From Paenibacillus sp. sptzw28 (GTDB lineage: Bacteria; Bacillota; Bacilli; Paenibacillales; Paenibacillaceae): 64,000 nucleotides of DNA. Shown here one piece after another: positions 25,073-33,892 of the stretch. Below the pieces are notes generated by a model. The model worked only from the letters and a program-made list of their open reading frames with translations, had not been told where the DNA came from and made no database searches. A program made the position numbers and the translations under genes. The number at the start of each line of letters is the position of its first letter. Positions within the stretch are counted from its first letter, which is position 1. The stretch lies in contig NZ_CP080545.1 in NCBI RefSeq assembly GCF_019550795.1, forward strand, positions 196,001 through 260,000. The letters are read 5' to 3'.

Positions 25073-26083
25073 TCACCTCTTCGCAGTTTTCTCGACAAAT
25101 TGCGGATCGAATAACGCATCGAAATCTTTGATATCGCCGACCATATCGAGTTTTTTGAGGAAGGCGGCCGTTTTCTCGGCAGTGTACCTCAGCGATGTAT
25201 AGTCATCGCGCTTGCCGAACGCGGTCAGATTATCATCGGCCGTAAACAGCTTGATGCTGCTCAGTCCAAGCTTGAAATCCTCCGGCGTCGTCTCCGCATG
25301 TTTAGCCATGAGCTGGATTGCTTCGTCTTGATGTGTTTTGAAGTAGTCCAGCGCGTCGAACCAGGCATCGACGATTTTTTGAACATCGTCAGGACGATTC
25401 TTTATGACGTCATCCCGGAACACAAGTAAATCGGGAATAAGTCCCGGCGTATCTTTGGAAGAAAACAGAATTTTGCCCTTGCCTTCCTTGACCGCCTTGG
25501 TCTGGAAGGGTTCCCACAGCACCGATGCGTCCGTTTTACCGGAAATAAAGGCCGGGCCGGCATCGTTCACCGTCATGTTCACGTAATTGATATCGCTCTC
25601 TTTCATTCCGTTCTTGTCAAGCGCGGTCAGCAGCAGCAAATGGTCAACTGTACCCAGCTCTGTCGCAACGGTCTTCCCCTTCAGATCCTTGATCGATTGG
25701 AACTCCTGTTTGCTGACGATCGCATCGCCGCCGAATGAGTTATCATTAACGAGGACCGCTTTGAGCCCGATGCCCTTGGAAGCGGGTGCGAGCGTGTCGC
25801 TCAGAGTCTGGCTGTTCGCGTCAACCTTACCCGTTGAGAGCGCCTGCAGCGAGTCGCTGTATACTGGGAACCACTTCAGCTCCACATTGACGCCGTGTTT
25901 CTTGAAGAAGCCTTTTTCGTCGACTAGATACCAGAAGAACCACCCGGGCCACGGACTAAGCGCGATGGTAATCGGCTCGTCCGATCCGCCCGCCGGCGTT
26001 TCTTTCGACCCGCCGCAGCCTGAAAGTGCCGCTAACATAACAACCAGCAGCAAAATAATGACCGTTTGTCTCATTCTCTTCAT
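25073..26083 (-). CDS. ABC transporter substrate-binding lipoprotein, probable guanidine binder
   Basis: 336-aa NMT1/SsuA-like periplasmic-type binding protein. It has a signal peptide (about residues 1-21) with lipobox LSGC, so it is anchored by a lipidated cysteine. The two-lobed fold is suggested by ALSPWPGWFFWYLVDEKGFFKKHGV, LKGKTVATELGTVDHLLL and SVLWEPFQTKAVKEGKG. GGAG is 10 bases before ATG 26083. It is the first gene after the guanidine-I riboswitch. This family is usually labelled nitrate/sulfonate/taurine, and sequence alone does not prove the ligand. Confidence 0.85.
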   Translation of the reverse strand: MKRMRQTVIILLLVVMLAALSGCGGSKETPAGGSDEPITIALSPWPGWFFWYLVDEKGFFKKHGVNVELKWFPVYSDSLQALSTGKVDANSQTLSDTLAPASKGIGLKAVLVNDNSFGGDAIVSKQEFQSIKDLKGKTVATELGTVDHLLLLTALDKNGMKESDINYVNMTVNDAGPAFISGKTDASVLWEPFQTKAVKEGKGKILFSSKDTPGLIPDLLVFRDDVIKNRPDDVQKIVDAWFDALDYFKTHQDEAIQLMAKHAETTPEDFKLGLSSIKLFTADDNLTAFGKRDDYTSLRYTAEKTAAFLKKLDMVGDIKDFDALFDPQFVEKTAKR

Positions 26084-26115
26084 CCATCTTCAGCTCCCGT
26101 CTTGTCGTAAAAATA

Positions 26116-26146
26116 GAAAAAGCCCGGGGATCATCTCCCAGGCTTT
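26116..26146 (-). terminator. riboswitch expression-platform terminator
   Basis: An AAGCCTGGGA / CCCGGGCTT-type stem (26120-26130 with 26136-26145) is followed by a T-run on the minus strand, 33 bases before the binding-protein ATG. Its left arm is also the conserved 3' end of the aptamer, so aptamer and terminator compete. Confidence 0.88.
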
Positions 26147-26285
26147 TGTCCTTCCGTGTTATATGGACGAGCTATCCGCGTTGCCGATTCTCCTTCCATA
26201 CGCCGCCTCTTGGACCAGCCTGGCCGCACTACGACATAATTATTCGTAAGCATAGACCACGGAACCCTAGACAGCTTGTCGTCCC
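26133..26285 (-). ncRNA. guanidine-I (ykkC) riboswitch
   Basis: On the minus strand the aptamer shows the diagnostic CTAGGGTTCCG (26260-26270). At the 3' end it shows ACACGG followed by AAGGACAAAAGCC and TGGGAGA (26134-26160), the conserved ykkC subtype-1 end. The internal GGTC blocks are present. It overlaps a terminator and precedes transporter and hydrolase genes, the typical context for guanidine induction by antitermination. Confidence 0.9.
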
Positions 26286-26341
26286 AGCCGCTATGGCTAA
26301 GGAACTTTATTTTATTGTCAAGCAACCTTACATCTACCTGT

Positions 26342-26371
26342 ATTGTAAGAGGTATCGTGACATTCTGTCAA
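26342..26371 (-). promoter_or_regulatory. SigA promoter of the guanidine operon
   Basis: TTGACA (26366-26371), 18-base spacer, TACAAT (26342-26347) on the minus strand, about 50 bases before the aptamer. Confidence 0.75.
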
Positions 26372-26377
26372 TGCATA

Positions 26378-26394
26378 TGTCAGGTTTTATTACA
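26378..26394. promoter_or_regulatory. TnrA/GlnR box of the guanidine operon
   Basis: The plus-strand 17-mer TGTCAGGTTTTATTACA matches TGTNA-N7-TNACA exactly. Its centre is about 50 bases upstream of the predicted transcription start, the position at which TnrA activates promoters. Confidence 0.75.
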
Positions 26395-26399
26395 CTCAC

Positions 26400-27095
26400 C
26401 TACACTGTTAAATAATACCGGATGACATCGTCATTGAGAGCGGCCAATTCGCCCTCCCAGGCAATCGCGCCCTTCTCTAAAATGTAAAAATAATCGCCGA
26501 CGTCCTTTACGAATTCCAGGCTTTGCTCTGCCAGCAAAATCGCCGTCTTGCCGTCCGCTTTGATCGAGCGGATAACGTCGCGGATATCATCGACGATTGA
26601 TGGCTGTATGCCTTCGCAGGGCTCATCGAGGAGGAGCATCTCCGGCTCGGACGCAAGCGCCCTGGCGAACGCCAGCTGCTGCTGCTGGCCGCCGCTTAAG
26701 TCCCCGCCCCTCCGGCCGTACATCGTCCTCAGCACTGGGAATTTGGCTATCGCCGAATCGGGAATGGTCCGCTTCTTCTCGCGGGAAGCCTCGAGCCCGA
26801 GCAGCACATTCTCGAAAACCGTTAATTGTGGGAAAATTTCCCGCCCTTGCGGAACATAACCAATGCCCCGCTTAGCTCGTTCTCCCGGCGAGCGCCTCGT
26901 CAGATCCGCGTCGTAATAGGATACGGTGCCTTGGCGTGCTTTGAGAACGCCCATAATACTCTTCATCAGCGTCGTCTTTCCAACCCCGTTGCGGCCGAGC
27001 AGACACACCACCTGCCCCGGTTTTACCTTTAGCGTGACACCGCGCAGAATGACGCTCTCGCCATAACCCGCTTCAAGCTGTTGAACGGCCAGCAT
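26400..27095 (-). CDS. urtE: urea ABC transporter ATPase UrtE
   Basis: 231-aa branched-chain-amino-acid-type (LivF-like) ATPase with Walker A GRNGVGKTT, signature LSGGQQQQLAFARAL and Walker B MLLLDEPCEGIQPS; the EGIQPS stretch is typical of UrtE. ATG 27095 ([12 protein letters not shown]) is preferred over the longer frame because it gives the family N-terminus and follows GGCGGGG. It overlaps urtD by 23 bases and is last in urtABCDE. Confidence 0.93.
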   Translation of the reverse strand: MLAVQQLEAGYGESVILRGVTLKVKPGQVVCLLGRNGVGKTTLMKSIMGVLKARQGTVSYYDADLTRRSPGERAKRGIGYVPQGREIFPQLTVFENVLLGLEASREKKRTIPDSAIAKFPVLRTMYGRRGGDLSGGQQQQLAFARALASEPEMLLLDEPCEGIQPSIVDDIRDVIRSIKADGKTAILLAEQSLEFVKDVGDYFYILEKGAIAWEGELAALNDDVIRYYLTV

Positions 27096-27858
27096 CCGCA
27101 CCCCGCCTTTTCCCCAAATATACCTCCGCCACCCGTTCATCCCGCTGAACTTCGTCCATCGAGCCTTCCTTGAGCAGCTTGCCTTCATGCATAACCGTCA
27201 CCTTGCTGGCAAAATTCCGTACAAACTCCATATCGTGCTCCACGACTACAATCGACTGTGTCTTCCGGATGTGACCAAGCAGCTCGCCGGTCTTCTCGGT
27301 CTCATTGTCAGTCATGCCGGCGACAGGCTCGTCGAGAAGCAGAATTTGCGGCTCCTGCAGCAGTATCATGCCGATTTCAAGCCATTGCTTCTCACCGTGC
27401 GACAGTCCGCCGGCCCGCCAGCCGGACTTCCCCTGCAGTCCTATCAGTTCCAGCTGGGCTTCGAGGCGGTCGTGGTCTTCGGCGTTCATCTTTGCTCTCA
27501 TTGCCGCAAACACGCCGCGGTTCTGCTTCATCGCGATTTCCAGATTCTCATAAACCGTGAGCGACTGGAAGATCGAAGGCGTTTGGAACTTGCGTCCGAT
27601 GCCAAGCTCCGCAATCTGATGCTCCTTCTTGCGTGTAACGTCAATATTCCCGCCAAGCAGCACTTTACCGGCGGTCGGCTTTACTTTGCCGCAAATCACA
27701 TCAAGCATCGTGGTTTTGCCCGCGCCGTTAGGCCCGATCAGAAAGCGCAGCTCGCCGCGCTCAAGCCGGAAATTCATGCCCTGTACCGCCTTAAAGCCGT
27801 CAAAATCGACGGTAACATCATCACACTGCAGGATAACGGACTCCATCTGCTCCTTCAT
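27073..27858 (-). CDS. urtD: urea ABC transporter ATPase UrtD
   Basis: 261-aa LivG-like ATPase with Walker [21 protein letters not shown] (UrtD-typical), signature [13 protein letters not shown] and Walker [21 protein letters not shown] lies 9-10 bases before ATG 27858; the frame opens at a TTG 21 bases earlier. It overlaps urtC by 38 bases and urtE by 23, so it is strongly coupled. Confidence 0.93.
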   Translation of the reverse strand: MKEQMESVILQCDDVTVDFDGFKAVQGMNFRLERGELRFLIGPNGAGKTTMLDVICGKVKPTAGKVLLGGNIDVTRKKEHQIAELGIGRKFQTPSIFQSLTVYENLEIAMKQNRGVFAAMRAKMNAEDHDRLEAQLELIGLQGKSGWRAGGLSHGEKQWLEIGMILLQEPQILLLDEPVAGMTDNETEKTGELLGHIRKTQSIVVVEHDMEFVRNFASKVTVMHEGKLLKEGSMDEVQRDERVAEVYLGKRRGADAGRSTA

Positions 27859-28912
27859 CCGCCGCCTTCCTCCTTCCAATCCGCTTTAATTGGCTGAGCA
27901 GTCCAGCCGCCCCTTTCGGCAGGAAGACGACAACGACAACGAATAATGCACCCATGAAGAACAGCCAAATCGTAGGATACGATTCGCTGAATGCGCTCTT
28001 CGCCGAATTGAGCAAAATCGCCCCCAGCGCCGCCCCATACAGCGTTCCCCTGCCGCCGATCGCAACCCAGAGCACCATCTCGATCGATGGAACGATGGCC
28101 ATCATGGATGGCGAGATGATACCGACATGCAGCACGAACAGCATGCCTGCCAGCCCAGCCAGACCGGCCGAAATGCCGAAGGCTACCATTTGGTAAACTG
28201 CCGGGTTATAGCCGATGAAGCGGACACGGTTCTCCCCGTCCCGGATTGCCCGCAGCACTTTGCCGAACCGGCTTTTCACGAGAAACCGGCACAGCGCGAA
28301 CGCCGCAATGAGGGCGGCGACCGTAATCCAGTAAAGCGTCTGCTTTGTGCCCGGGGATGCCAGCGAACTGCCGAAAATCTTGCTGTAGCCGGTCACGCCG
28401 TTCGTGCCTCCGGTAAAAGCCTGCTGACCGATAAACAGCGTAGTCGTAATAATGACAAGCGCTTGCGTCAGTATCGTAAAATAAACGCCGCGAATCCGGT
28501 TGCGGAATGTGAAATAACCGAGGAAGAGCGCAAGCAGCGCAGGAATGAGTATGCCGGCCGCAACGGCGAATCCGAAGCTGCCGAAGGGCTTCCAGAACCA
28601 CGGAAGAGCCGTCAGTCCGCTCCAATCCATAAAGTCCGGCAGCCTTCCGCCGCTTGCGTCCAGCTTCAGGTACATGGCCATCGCGTAGCCGCCCAGGCCG
28701 AAAAATACGCCGTGCCCGAGACTTAAAATTCCGGTATATCCCCATATTAAATCAAGCCCCAGCGCGACGATGGCATACGCCAAGAACTTTGCCAGCAGGT
28801 TGAGCCGGAAATCGCTCAGAACCAGCGGTGCGCAGAACAGCGCCGTTGCAGCAGCCGCGTAGCCTGCCAGCAGCCATAAACGCTGCGGCGTCATCATCAT
28901 TCGCTTTTGCAT
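27821..28912 (-). CDS. urtC: urea ABC transporter permease UrtC
   Basis: LivM-like permease of 363 aa with about ten hydrophobic helices. UrtC-typical stretches are [39 protein letters not shown] and [17 protein letters not shown] 28912 has AAGGTGG 8 bases upstream. It lies 18 bases behind urtB. It forms the channel with UrtB. Confidence 0.93.
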   Translation of the reverse strand: MQKRMMMTPQRLWLLAGYAAAATALFCAPLVLSDFRLNLLAKFLAYAIVALGLDLIWGYTGILSLGHGVFFGLGGYAMAMYLKLDASGGRLPDFMDWSGLTALPWFWKPFGSFGFAVAAGILIPALLALFLGYFTFRNRIRGVYFTILTQALVIITTTLFIGQQAFTGGTNGVTGYSKIFGSSLASPGTKQTLYWITVAALIAAFALCRFLVKSRFGKVLRAIRDGENRVRFIGYNPAVYQMVAFGISAGLAGLAGMLFVLHVGIISPSMMAIVPSIEMVLWVAIGGRGTLYGAALGAILLNSAKSAFSESYPTIWLFFMGALFVVVVVFLPKGAAGLLSQLKRIGRRKAADEGADGVRYPAV

Positions 28913-28930
28913 GCCTAATTCCACCTTTCA

Positions 28931-29836
28931 TTAATCCAGCGAACGCGTCCGCATCGCGACCAGTCCCATCGGCTTCCACTGGAGGAAAGCGACGATGCAC
29001 AGGAACACGAGCACTTTGCCGAGCGATGCCGTCGTCCAATATTCGAACAGCGTGTTCGATAATCCGATGCCGAGTGCCCCGAACACGGTGCCCACCAGCT
29101 TCCCGACGCCTCCGAGCACCACGACCATGAACGCGTCGACAATGTAGTACGTTCCGATAGAAGGGCCGATCGGACCGATCAGCGTAAGCGCACAGCCCGC
29201 GATACCTGCGATGCCGGAGCCGATGGCGAATGTGACAGCATCCACGCGGCGCGTAGAAATACCGAGACATGCGGCCATTTCGCGATTTTGCATGACAGCC
29301 CGCATCCTCCTTCCGGAGTGGCTCCGGTAAATATAGAGGTACATTACGGACAAACAAACCAACACCAAAGCAATAATAAACAATCTTTTATAAGGCAGCA
29401 CGGTGTCACCCATAATCATCATCCCGCCGTTCAGCCACGAAGGGCTTGTCACTCCGACATTCGGAGCGCCGAAGATGGTCCGCGCCAGCTGCTGCAGCAT
29501 AAGTCCGACGCCCCATGTGGCGAGCAGGCTGTCGAGCGGCCTTCCATACAGAAAGCGGATGAGCGTCATTTCCAGTATCAGGCCGAAAACAAACGCCACT
29601 GCGAAGCTCACCGGTATGGCAAGGACGAAATACCATCCGAAGAAGGACTGGGGAAAGTACGAGGTAAACATATTCTGCACCACGTAAGCCGTGTATGCGC
29701 CGATCATGATCAATTCGCCGTGCGCCATATTAATCACTTTCATCAGACCGAAGGTAATGGCCAGACCAAGCGCAATCAGCAGCAAAATCGAGCTTATGCT
29801 TATTCCGTTAAACAGCTGAAGCACGATAACATCCAT
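28931..29836 (-). CDS. urtB: urea ABC transporter permease UrtB
   Basis: LivH-like permease of 301 aa with about eight helices. [15 protein letters not shown] near the N-terminus and [17 protein letters not shown] near the C-terminus are characteristic of UrtB. AGGGGTG sits 5-6 bases before ATG 29836. A 131-base gap separates it from urtA. Confidence 0.93.
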   Translation of the reverse strand: MDVIVLQLFNGISISSILLLIALGLAITFGLMKVINMAHGELIMIGAYTAYVVQNMFTSYFPQSFFGWYFVLAIPVSFAVAFVFGLILEMTLIRFLYGRPLDSLLATWGVGLMLQQLARTIFGAPNVGVTSPSWLNGGMMIMGDTVLPYKRLFIIALVLVCLSVMYLYIYRSHSGRRMRAVMQNREMAACLGISTRRVDAVTFAIGSGIAGIAGCALTLIGPIGPSIGTYYIVDAFMVVVLGGVGKLVGTVFGALGIGLSNTLFEYWTTASLGKVLVFLCIVAFLQWKPMGLVAMRTRSLD

Positions 29837-29967
29837 ATATTCACCCCTACAGCGTCAGGCTCAACACCAATACGTCCATATGTCGACAAAGGAAGCATTC
29901 GAGAGCGAGGCCGACGAATACTTCCCTTGCCTGATTATTGCTATGATAGTCTAAAAGCAAAACCGCA

Positions 29968-31245
29968 TTACGTTCCCGAGCTAAGACTAGCCGCCCAATC
30001 ATACCCTTTCAAGTACGGGTCGGGCTTCACCGGCTCGCCGGAGTTCCACAGCTCCTTGAATTGACCGTCCGCTTGGACTTCTCCAATTCGTACCGTTTTG
30101 TAGATATGCTGGTTGTCGCCGTCGATTTTAATTTTACCTTCCGGCGCATCCCACTCAAGTCCCTTCGCCGCTTCTTTTACCTTGGCGACATCGGTTGAGC
30201 CCGCCTTCTCTACGGCGGCCGCCCATAAGTACACCGCATCGTAACCCGCTTCAATCGGGTCCGCCGTTACACGATCGGCTCCGTATTTCTTCTTGTAGTT
30301 TGCAACGAATATTTTGTTGGCCGGCGTATCCGTCGTCTCATAATAATTCCATGCCGCCAGATGCCCTTCAAGCACATCCGTGCCGATGCCCCTGATTTCT
30401 TCCTCAGCAACGGACACTGAGAGTGTGGTCAGATCCTTCGCCGTTATGCCGGCATCCTTCAATTGCTTGAAGAAAGCAACGTTACTGTCGCCGTTAAGCG
30501 TATTGAACACCACGTCAGGCTTTGCTTCTTTGATTTTGCTGATAATCGTGGAGTAATCGGTATGTCCGAGCGGGGTGTATTCTTCGCCTGCCAGCTCTCC
30601 GCCTTCGGCCTTCAGCTGCGCTTTGATGATTTTGTTCGCCGTCCGCGGGAATACGTAATCCGAGCCCAGCAGGTAGAACTTTTTGCCGCGGTTTTGCAGC
30701 AGCCATGAAACCGCCGGTACGATTTGCTGGTTCGTGGTCGCACCCGTATAGAATATGTTCGGGGACGACTCCAGCCCTTCATATTGCACCGGGTACCATA
30801 GAAGTCCGTTCAGTTCCTCGAACACAGGCAGCATCGCTTTCCGGCTTGCCGATGTCCATCCTCCGAAGACGGTTGCGACTTTGTCATCCGAGATCAGCTT
30901 GCGCGCTTTCTCAGCAAAAGTCGGCCAATCGGATGCACCGTCTTCCACAACCGGCACGAGCTTTTTCCCTAAGACGCCCCCTTTTGCGTTAATTTCGTCG
31001 ATCGCCATCATTTCCGCATCCTTAACGGACACCTCGCTGATTGCCATGGTGCCGCTAAGCGAATGAAGAATACCGACCTTAATTTCCCCTTTGTCATCGC
31101 CTCCACTGCCGCTGCCACCATCGGCTGCGCCTCCCGTTCCTGCATTGGTTGACGTTTCCTTGCTTCCGTTGCTCCCGCATGCCGCCAATACCAAGCAGAG
31201 CGCCACCAGCATCAGCATAGTACTTTTCTTAACGTTCGGTTTCAT
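29968..31245 (-). CDS. urtA: urea-binding lipoprotein UrtA
   Basis: Type 1 periplasmic-binding-fold lipoprotein of 425 aa. It has a signal peptide with lipobox LAAC at about residue 22, then a Gly/Ser-rich linker and the two-lobe domain. [41 protein letters not shown] and [18 protein letters not shown] are strongly UrtA-like. The frame opens at a TTG (31260), but ATG 31245 follows GGGAG at a good spacing. The promoter 75-100 bases upstream carries a TnrA/GlnR box, as expected for a nitrogen-controlled urea importer. Related short-chain amide binders are the main alternative. Confidence 0.92.
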   Translation of the reverse strand: MKPNVKKSTMLMLVALCLVLAACGSNGSKETSTNAGTGGAADGGSGSGGDDKGEIKVGILHSLSGTMAISEVSVKDAEMMAIDEINAKGGVLGKKLVPVVEDGASDWPTFAEKARKLISDDKVATVFGGWTSASRKAMLPVFEELNGLLWYPVQYEGLESSPNIFYTGATTNQQIVPAVSWLLQNRGKKFYLLGSDYVFPRTANKIIKAQLKAEGGELAGEEYTPLGHTDYSTIISKIKEAKPDVVFNTLNGDSNVAFFKQLKDAGITAKDLTTLSVSVAEEEIRGIGTDVLEGHLAAWNYYETTDTPANKIFVANYKKKYGADRVTADPIEAGYDAVYLWAAAVEKAGSTDVAKVKEAAKGLEWDAPEGKIKIDGDNQHIYKTVRIGEVQADGQFKELWNSGEPVKPDPYLKGYDWAASLSSGT

Positions 31246-31319
31246 TCTCCCACTCCCCAAATCTTTTTTCTCTATTCCGAACGATTCTCTGGTAGTCTGT
31301 TTGATCGTTCGTGAATTTC

Positions 31320-31349
31320 ATTATAAAATCATGTTAGGTTTCATGTCAA
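31320..31349 (-). promoter_or_regulatory. consensus SigA promoter of urtABCDE
   Basis: Perfect TTGACA (31344-31349) and perfect TATAAT (31320-31325) with an 18-base spacer on the minus strand. Confidence 0.85.
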
Positions 31350-31360
31350 TATAGTTAACA
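31344..31360. promoter_or_regulatory. TnrA/GlnR box overlapping the urtA -35
   Basis: The plus-strand 17-mer TGTCAATATAGTTAACA matches TGTNA-N7-TNACA exactly and contains the -35 hexamer. Overlap with the -35 suggests GlnR-type repression, while TnrA activation usually sits ~10 bases further upstream. Confidence 0.75.
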
Positions 31361-31515
31361 CAAAGACTTTTACGAATATAGATATTCTCCAATTCTCAAC
31401 AAAATCACGGTTATGTTCAACATAAGGTAATATATATGTTAGTTATTTCTTGCGTTTAGTATTCTTCTATTCACTTGTGGTCCATTTCGTGTTATATATT
31501 ATATCATCGCAATTA

Positions 31516-31549
31516 TAAAAAAAGACCCTTTCATAAAAACGAAAGGATC
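31516..31549 (-). terminator. terminator after the lactonase-family gene
   Basis: A 9-bp stem (31524-31532 with 31541-31549) is followed by seven T on the minus strand. The remaining bases between it and the urtA promoter (31361-31515) are AT-rich with no feature I can assign. Confidence 0.88.
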
Positions 31550-31575
31550 CACGGCTTATTGTTTTGGTCGGCCTT

Positions 31576-32625
31576 CTACATGATGGCTATGCATACGGGA
31601 GCTGCTATTTCCAACCGATGACCGGTAAACAGAAGCTGCCCTGTATCGGCATTGATCCGATAGCTTACGATACAGTCCGACTGCTGGTTAGCTGTAAGTA
31701 AATAGCGGTCATCCGGTGTAACTGCGAAATTTCGCGGGGTCCTTCCGCCGCTGGGCGTTATCTCGACCGGCTCAAGCAAACCATCGACTCCCACACGGAA
31801 ACCAGCGATGCTGTCATGCCCCCGGTTGGAGGCATACAGGAAACGGCCACCGCTTGTAAGGTGAATATCCGCACATGTATTTTCTCCGCCGAAGGACTCC
31901 GGCAGCGTTGATATGGTTTGCAGAGGCTCAAGAGCCGTCTCCCCGCCCTCATACCGGTAAACCGTAATCGTACTGCTCAGCTCATTCACGACATAGAGAA
32001 ACCGCCCGGCAGGGTGAAAAGCGAGATGGCGAGGCCCTGCCCCGGGAGAAGCCGTGGTCTCACACTCGGTAATCAGACGGCCCGCACTATAGTCGATCCG
32101 GTAATGTACCAGCTTATCCGTACCAAGGTCGGCTACTATCGCAAAGCGGCCCGAGGGGTCGATGATCGATGAGTGCGGATGCGGTCCTTCCTGGCGGTCA
32201 TCGCGCGGGCCGCGCCCGGAGTGCCGAACGTTGTCGACTATGGGCCCGACTGTACCATCCGGCCCAATAGGAAAAAGGACAACATTGCCGCCGTTATAAT
32301 TCGCCGCGATCAAGCACCTGTCCTCTTGGTCCAGAGTAACGTGGCAGGGGGCAGTGCCCATGACAGGCTGCTCATTCATAAGGTTTAAGCCACCATTCGG
32401 GTCGACTGCAAAGCTTGCGACGCTCCCTGGATGCGGATCCGTCTCGCTCACCGCATATAAACGCGTGCGATTGCGGTTTAATATCAGAAAAGACGGATTT
32501 GCGATACCGGTCTTTCCGGCGATGCGTTCCATCTCTCCCGTCGCCGTATCTAAACGGATCAGCGTGATCCCTTCAGCGTCTTTAGCGGCATAGGAACCGA
32601 CGAAAAACTGCAGCTGTTGTCCCAA
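31576..32625 (-). CDS. lactonase family seven-bladed beta-propeller protein (YkgB/Pgl type)
   Basis: ~350-aa cytoplasmic protein of the 6-phosphogluconolactonase (Pgl/YkgB) family, which may hydrolyse 6-phosphogluconolactone in the pentose phosphate pathway. The diagnostic stretches are GTAPCHVTLD, AANYNGGNVVLFP, GPHPHSSIIDPSGRF, GAGPRHLAFHP and ASNRGHDSIAGF. No signal peptide is evident. TTG 32625 has GGGAGGG 7 bases upstream and gives MGQQLQFFVGSY; the frame is also open to TTG 32667. It stands alone with its own terminator, between prsA and urt. Other lactones are possible substrates. Confidence 0.82.
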   Translation of the reverse strand: MGQQLQFFVGSYAAKDAEGITLIRLDTATGEMERIAGKTGIANPSFLILNRNRTRLYAVSETDPHPGSVASFAVDPNGGLNLMNEQPVMGTAPCHVTLDQEDRCLIAANYNGGNVVLFPIGPDGTVGPIVDNVRHSGRGPRDDRQEGPHPHSSIIDPSGRFAIVADLGTDKLVHYRIDYSAGRLITECETTASPGAGPRHLAFHPAGRFLYVVNELSSTITVYRYEGGETALEPLQTISTLPESFGGENTCADIHLTSGGRFLYASNRGHDSIAGFRVGVDGLLEPVEITPSGGRTPRNFAVTPDDRYLLTANQQSDCIVSYRINADTGQLLFTGHRLEIAAPVCIAIM

Positions 32626-32728
32626 ATACAATCCCTCCCATTGTCCATCACTTCTACCATCATACAAAAATCCCCCCTAAAGCGCATGTCTTTATTTCAT
32701 TCATACCTTTACCCCGAACCGTATGCAT

Positions 32729-32763
32729 AAAAAACAAGCCCAGCATTGGATAGCTGAGCTTGT
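32729..32763 (-). terminator. terminator after the PrsA-like gene
   Basis: An 11-bp stem (32734-32744 with 32753-32763) with an 8-base loop is followed by T6 on the minus strand. Confidence 0.9.
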
Positions 32764-32785
32764 CATTCATGCACGTTGGCAAGTA

Positions 32786-33892
32786 TTATTTCGTCTCCGT
32801 TTTCTTCTCGTCCGGCTTGGCAGCGCCGTCGGTGGTGCCGTTCGTCGCCCCATTAGTGGCGCCGTTTGTCGCTCCATTCGTCGCGCCTTCGCCGGTTTTC
32901 GGCGCTTCCGCTTGCGGCAGGTCGATCTTCGTAATAAGGCCCGGCAGTTCTTTCGTCATGAACGTGTTCATTTTCTCCGAAGCGACCGCTTGCTTCAGGC
33001 CTTCTTTATCCGCAGCACTCAGCTTATCGAACGGCGTCGGCTCACGTTTCAGAACCTCCATCACGTGATAGCCGTATGAGGACTTCACAGGATCGCCGAT
33101 TTTGCCGATTGCCTGTTTGTTGGCGGCATCCTTAAACTCGGCGACCCAGGATTTTGCTTGTTGATTCTCATACAAGCCGCCGTTTTCCTTGGAGCCGTCA
33201 TCGTCGGAATATTCTTTAGCCAGCGTCTTCCAATCCCCGCCGGCGTCCAGCTTCTTCTTCACTTCCTGCGCACGTTTGAGCGCGTCCGCCTCCGAACGGG
33301 TCTCTTCGCCGGTTTGCGGGTTTACCGTTCCAATCAGGATATGACGTACGGTAATGACGTTATAATCGTCCTTTGTTTTGTCATATTGGGCTTTAACTTC
33401 GGCATCCGTGACTTTGCTTTCCTGATCTTTCATGATCGAAGTGATCATCGAGTAGAAATATTTAATGTCGGCTTCCGTCAGACCAGCCTTATCCACTTTA
33501 GCCTTAATGTCGGCAGAAGCGTCGATTTGTGTTTTCAACTGCGTGTAGAATTTGTTTACTTCGTCCTCGGCAGCTTTGTCTTCCTTCTTCTCCGGAAGTC
33601 TGGATTGCAAAATTTTATAACCGATATACTCACGCAGGAACTGTTCCTTCAGCTGCGGAATGCTCAAGTACATTTCTGTCTGAGGCTGTACGATGCCAAA
33701 GAAAGTCGAATATTTGTTAAACTCCGTCTCCGTCACCGTGCCGTCTTTGTATGTGGCGATGACTTTGCCTTGACCTGCTCCGGGTACGGCGCTCTCTGCA
33801 TTCTTCTTGCCGCATCCCGCAGCCAGCACGACTAGCAATACAGCCGCCAGCGATAGCAGAATCCCCTTTTTCCAACTGTTAGTGCGCAACAT
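32786..33892 (-). CDS. PrsA/SurA-like peptidyl-prolyl isomerase lipoprotein
   Basis: Extracytoplasmic foldase of 368 aa. It has a signal peptide with lipobox LAAGC (about residue 27), a SurA-N-type helical region (about 45-170) and a parvulin-type rotamase domain (about 175-285; TVRHILIGT, GLYENQQAKSWVAEFKDAA, SSYGYHVMEV). The C-terminal tail has four GATN/NGAT repeats followed by a Lys/Glu end, an unusual low-complexity extension. The start overlaps the mfd stop by 14 bases, so the two are coupled. It is distinct from the essential PrsA in its mfd linkage; which secreted proteins it serves is unknown. Confidence 0.87.
   Translation of the reverse strand: MLRTNSWKKGILLSLAAVLLVVLAAGCGKKNAESAVPGAGQGKVIATYKDGTVTETEFNKYSTFFGIVQPQTEMYLSIPQLKEQFLREYIGYKILQSRLPEKKEDKAAEDEVNKFYTQLKTQIDASADIKAKVDKAGLTEADIKYFYSMITSIMKDQESKVTDAEVKAQYDKTKDDYNVITVRHILIGTVNPQTGEETRSEADALKRAQEVKKKLDAGGDWKTLAKEYSDDDGSKENGGLYENQQAKSWVAEFKDAANKQAIGKIGDPVKSSYGYHVMEVLKREPTPFDKLSAADKEGLKQAVASEKMNTFMTKELPGLITKIDLPQAEAPKTGEGATNGATNGATNGATNGTTDGAAKPDEKKTETK

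Noticed and set aside
26243..26258. Extra copy of the hairpin linker (TTCGTAAGCATAGACC)
   Set aside because: It lies inside the guanidine-I aptamer; the match is short and no flanking inverted arms are present.
29883..29900. Linker remnant upstream of urtB (GGAAGCATTCG)
   Set aside because: An 11-base match without inverted arms is within chance for 64 kb.
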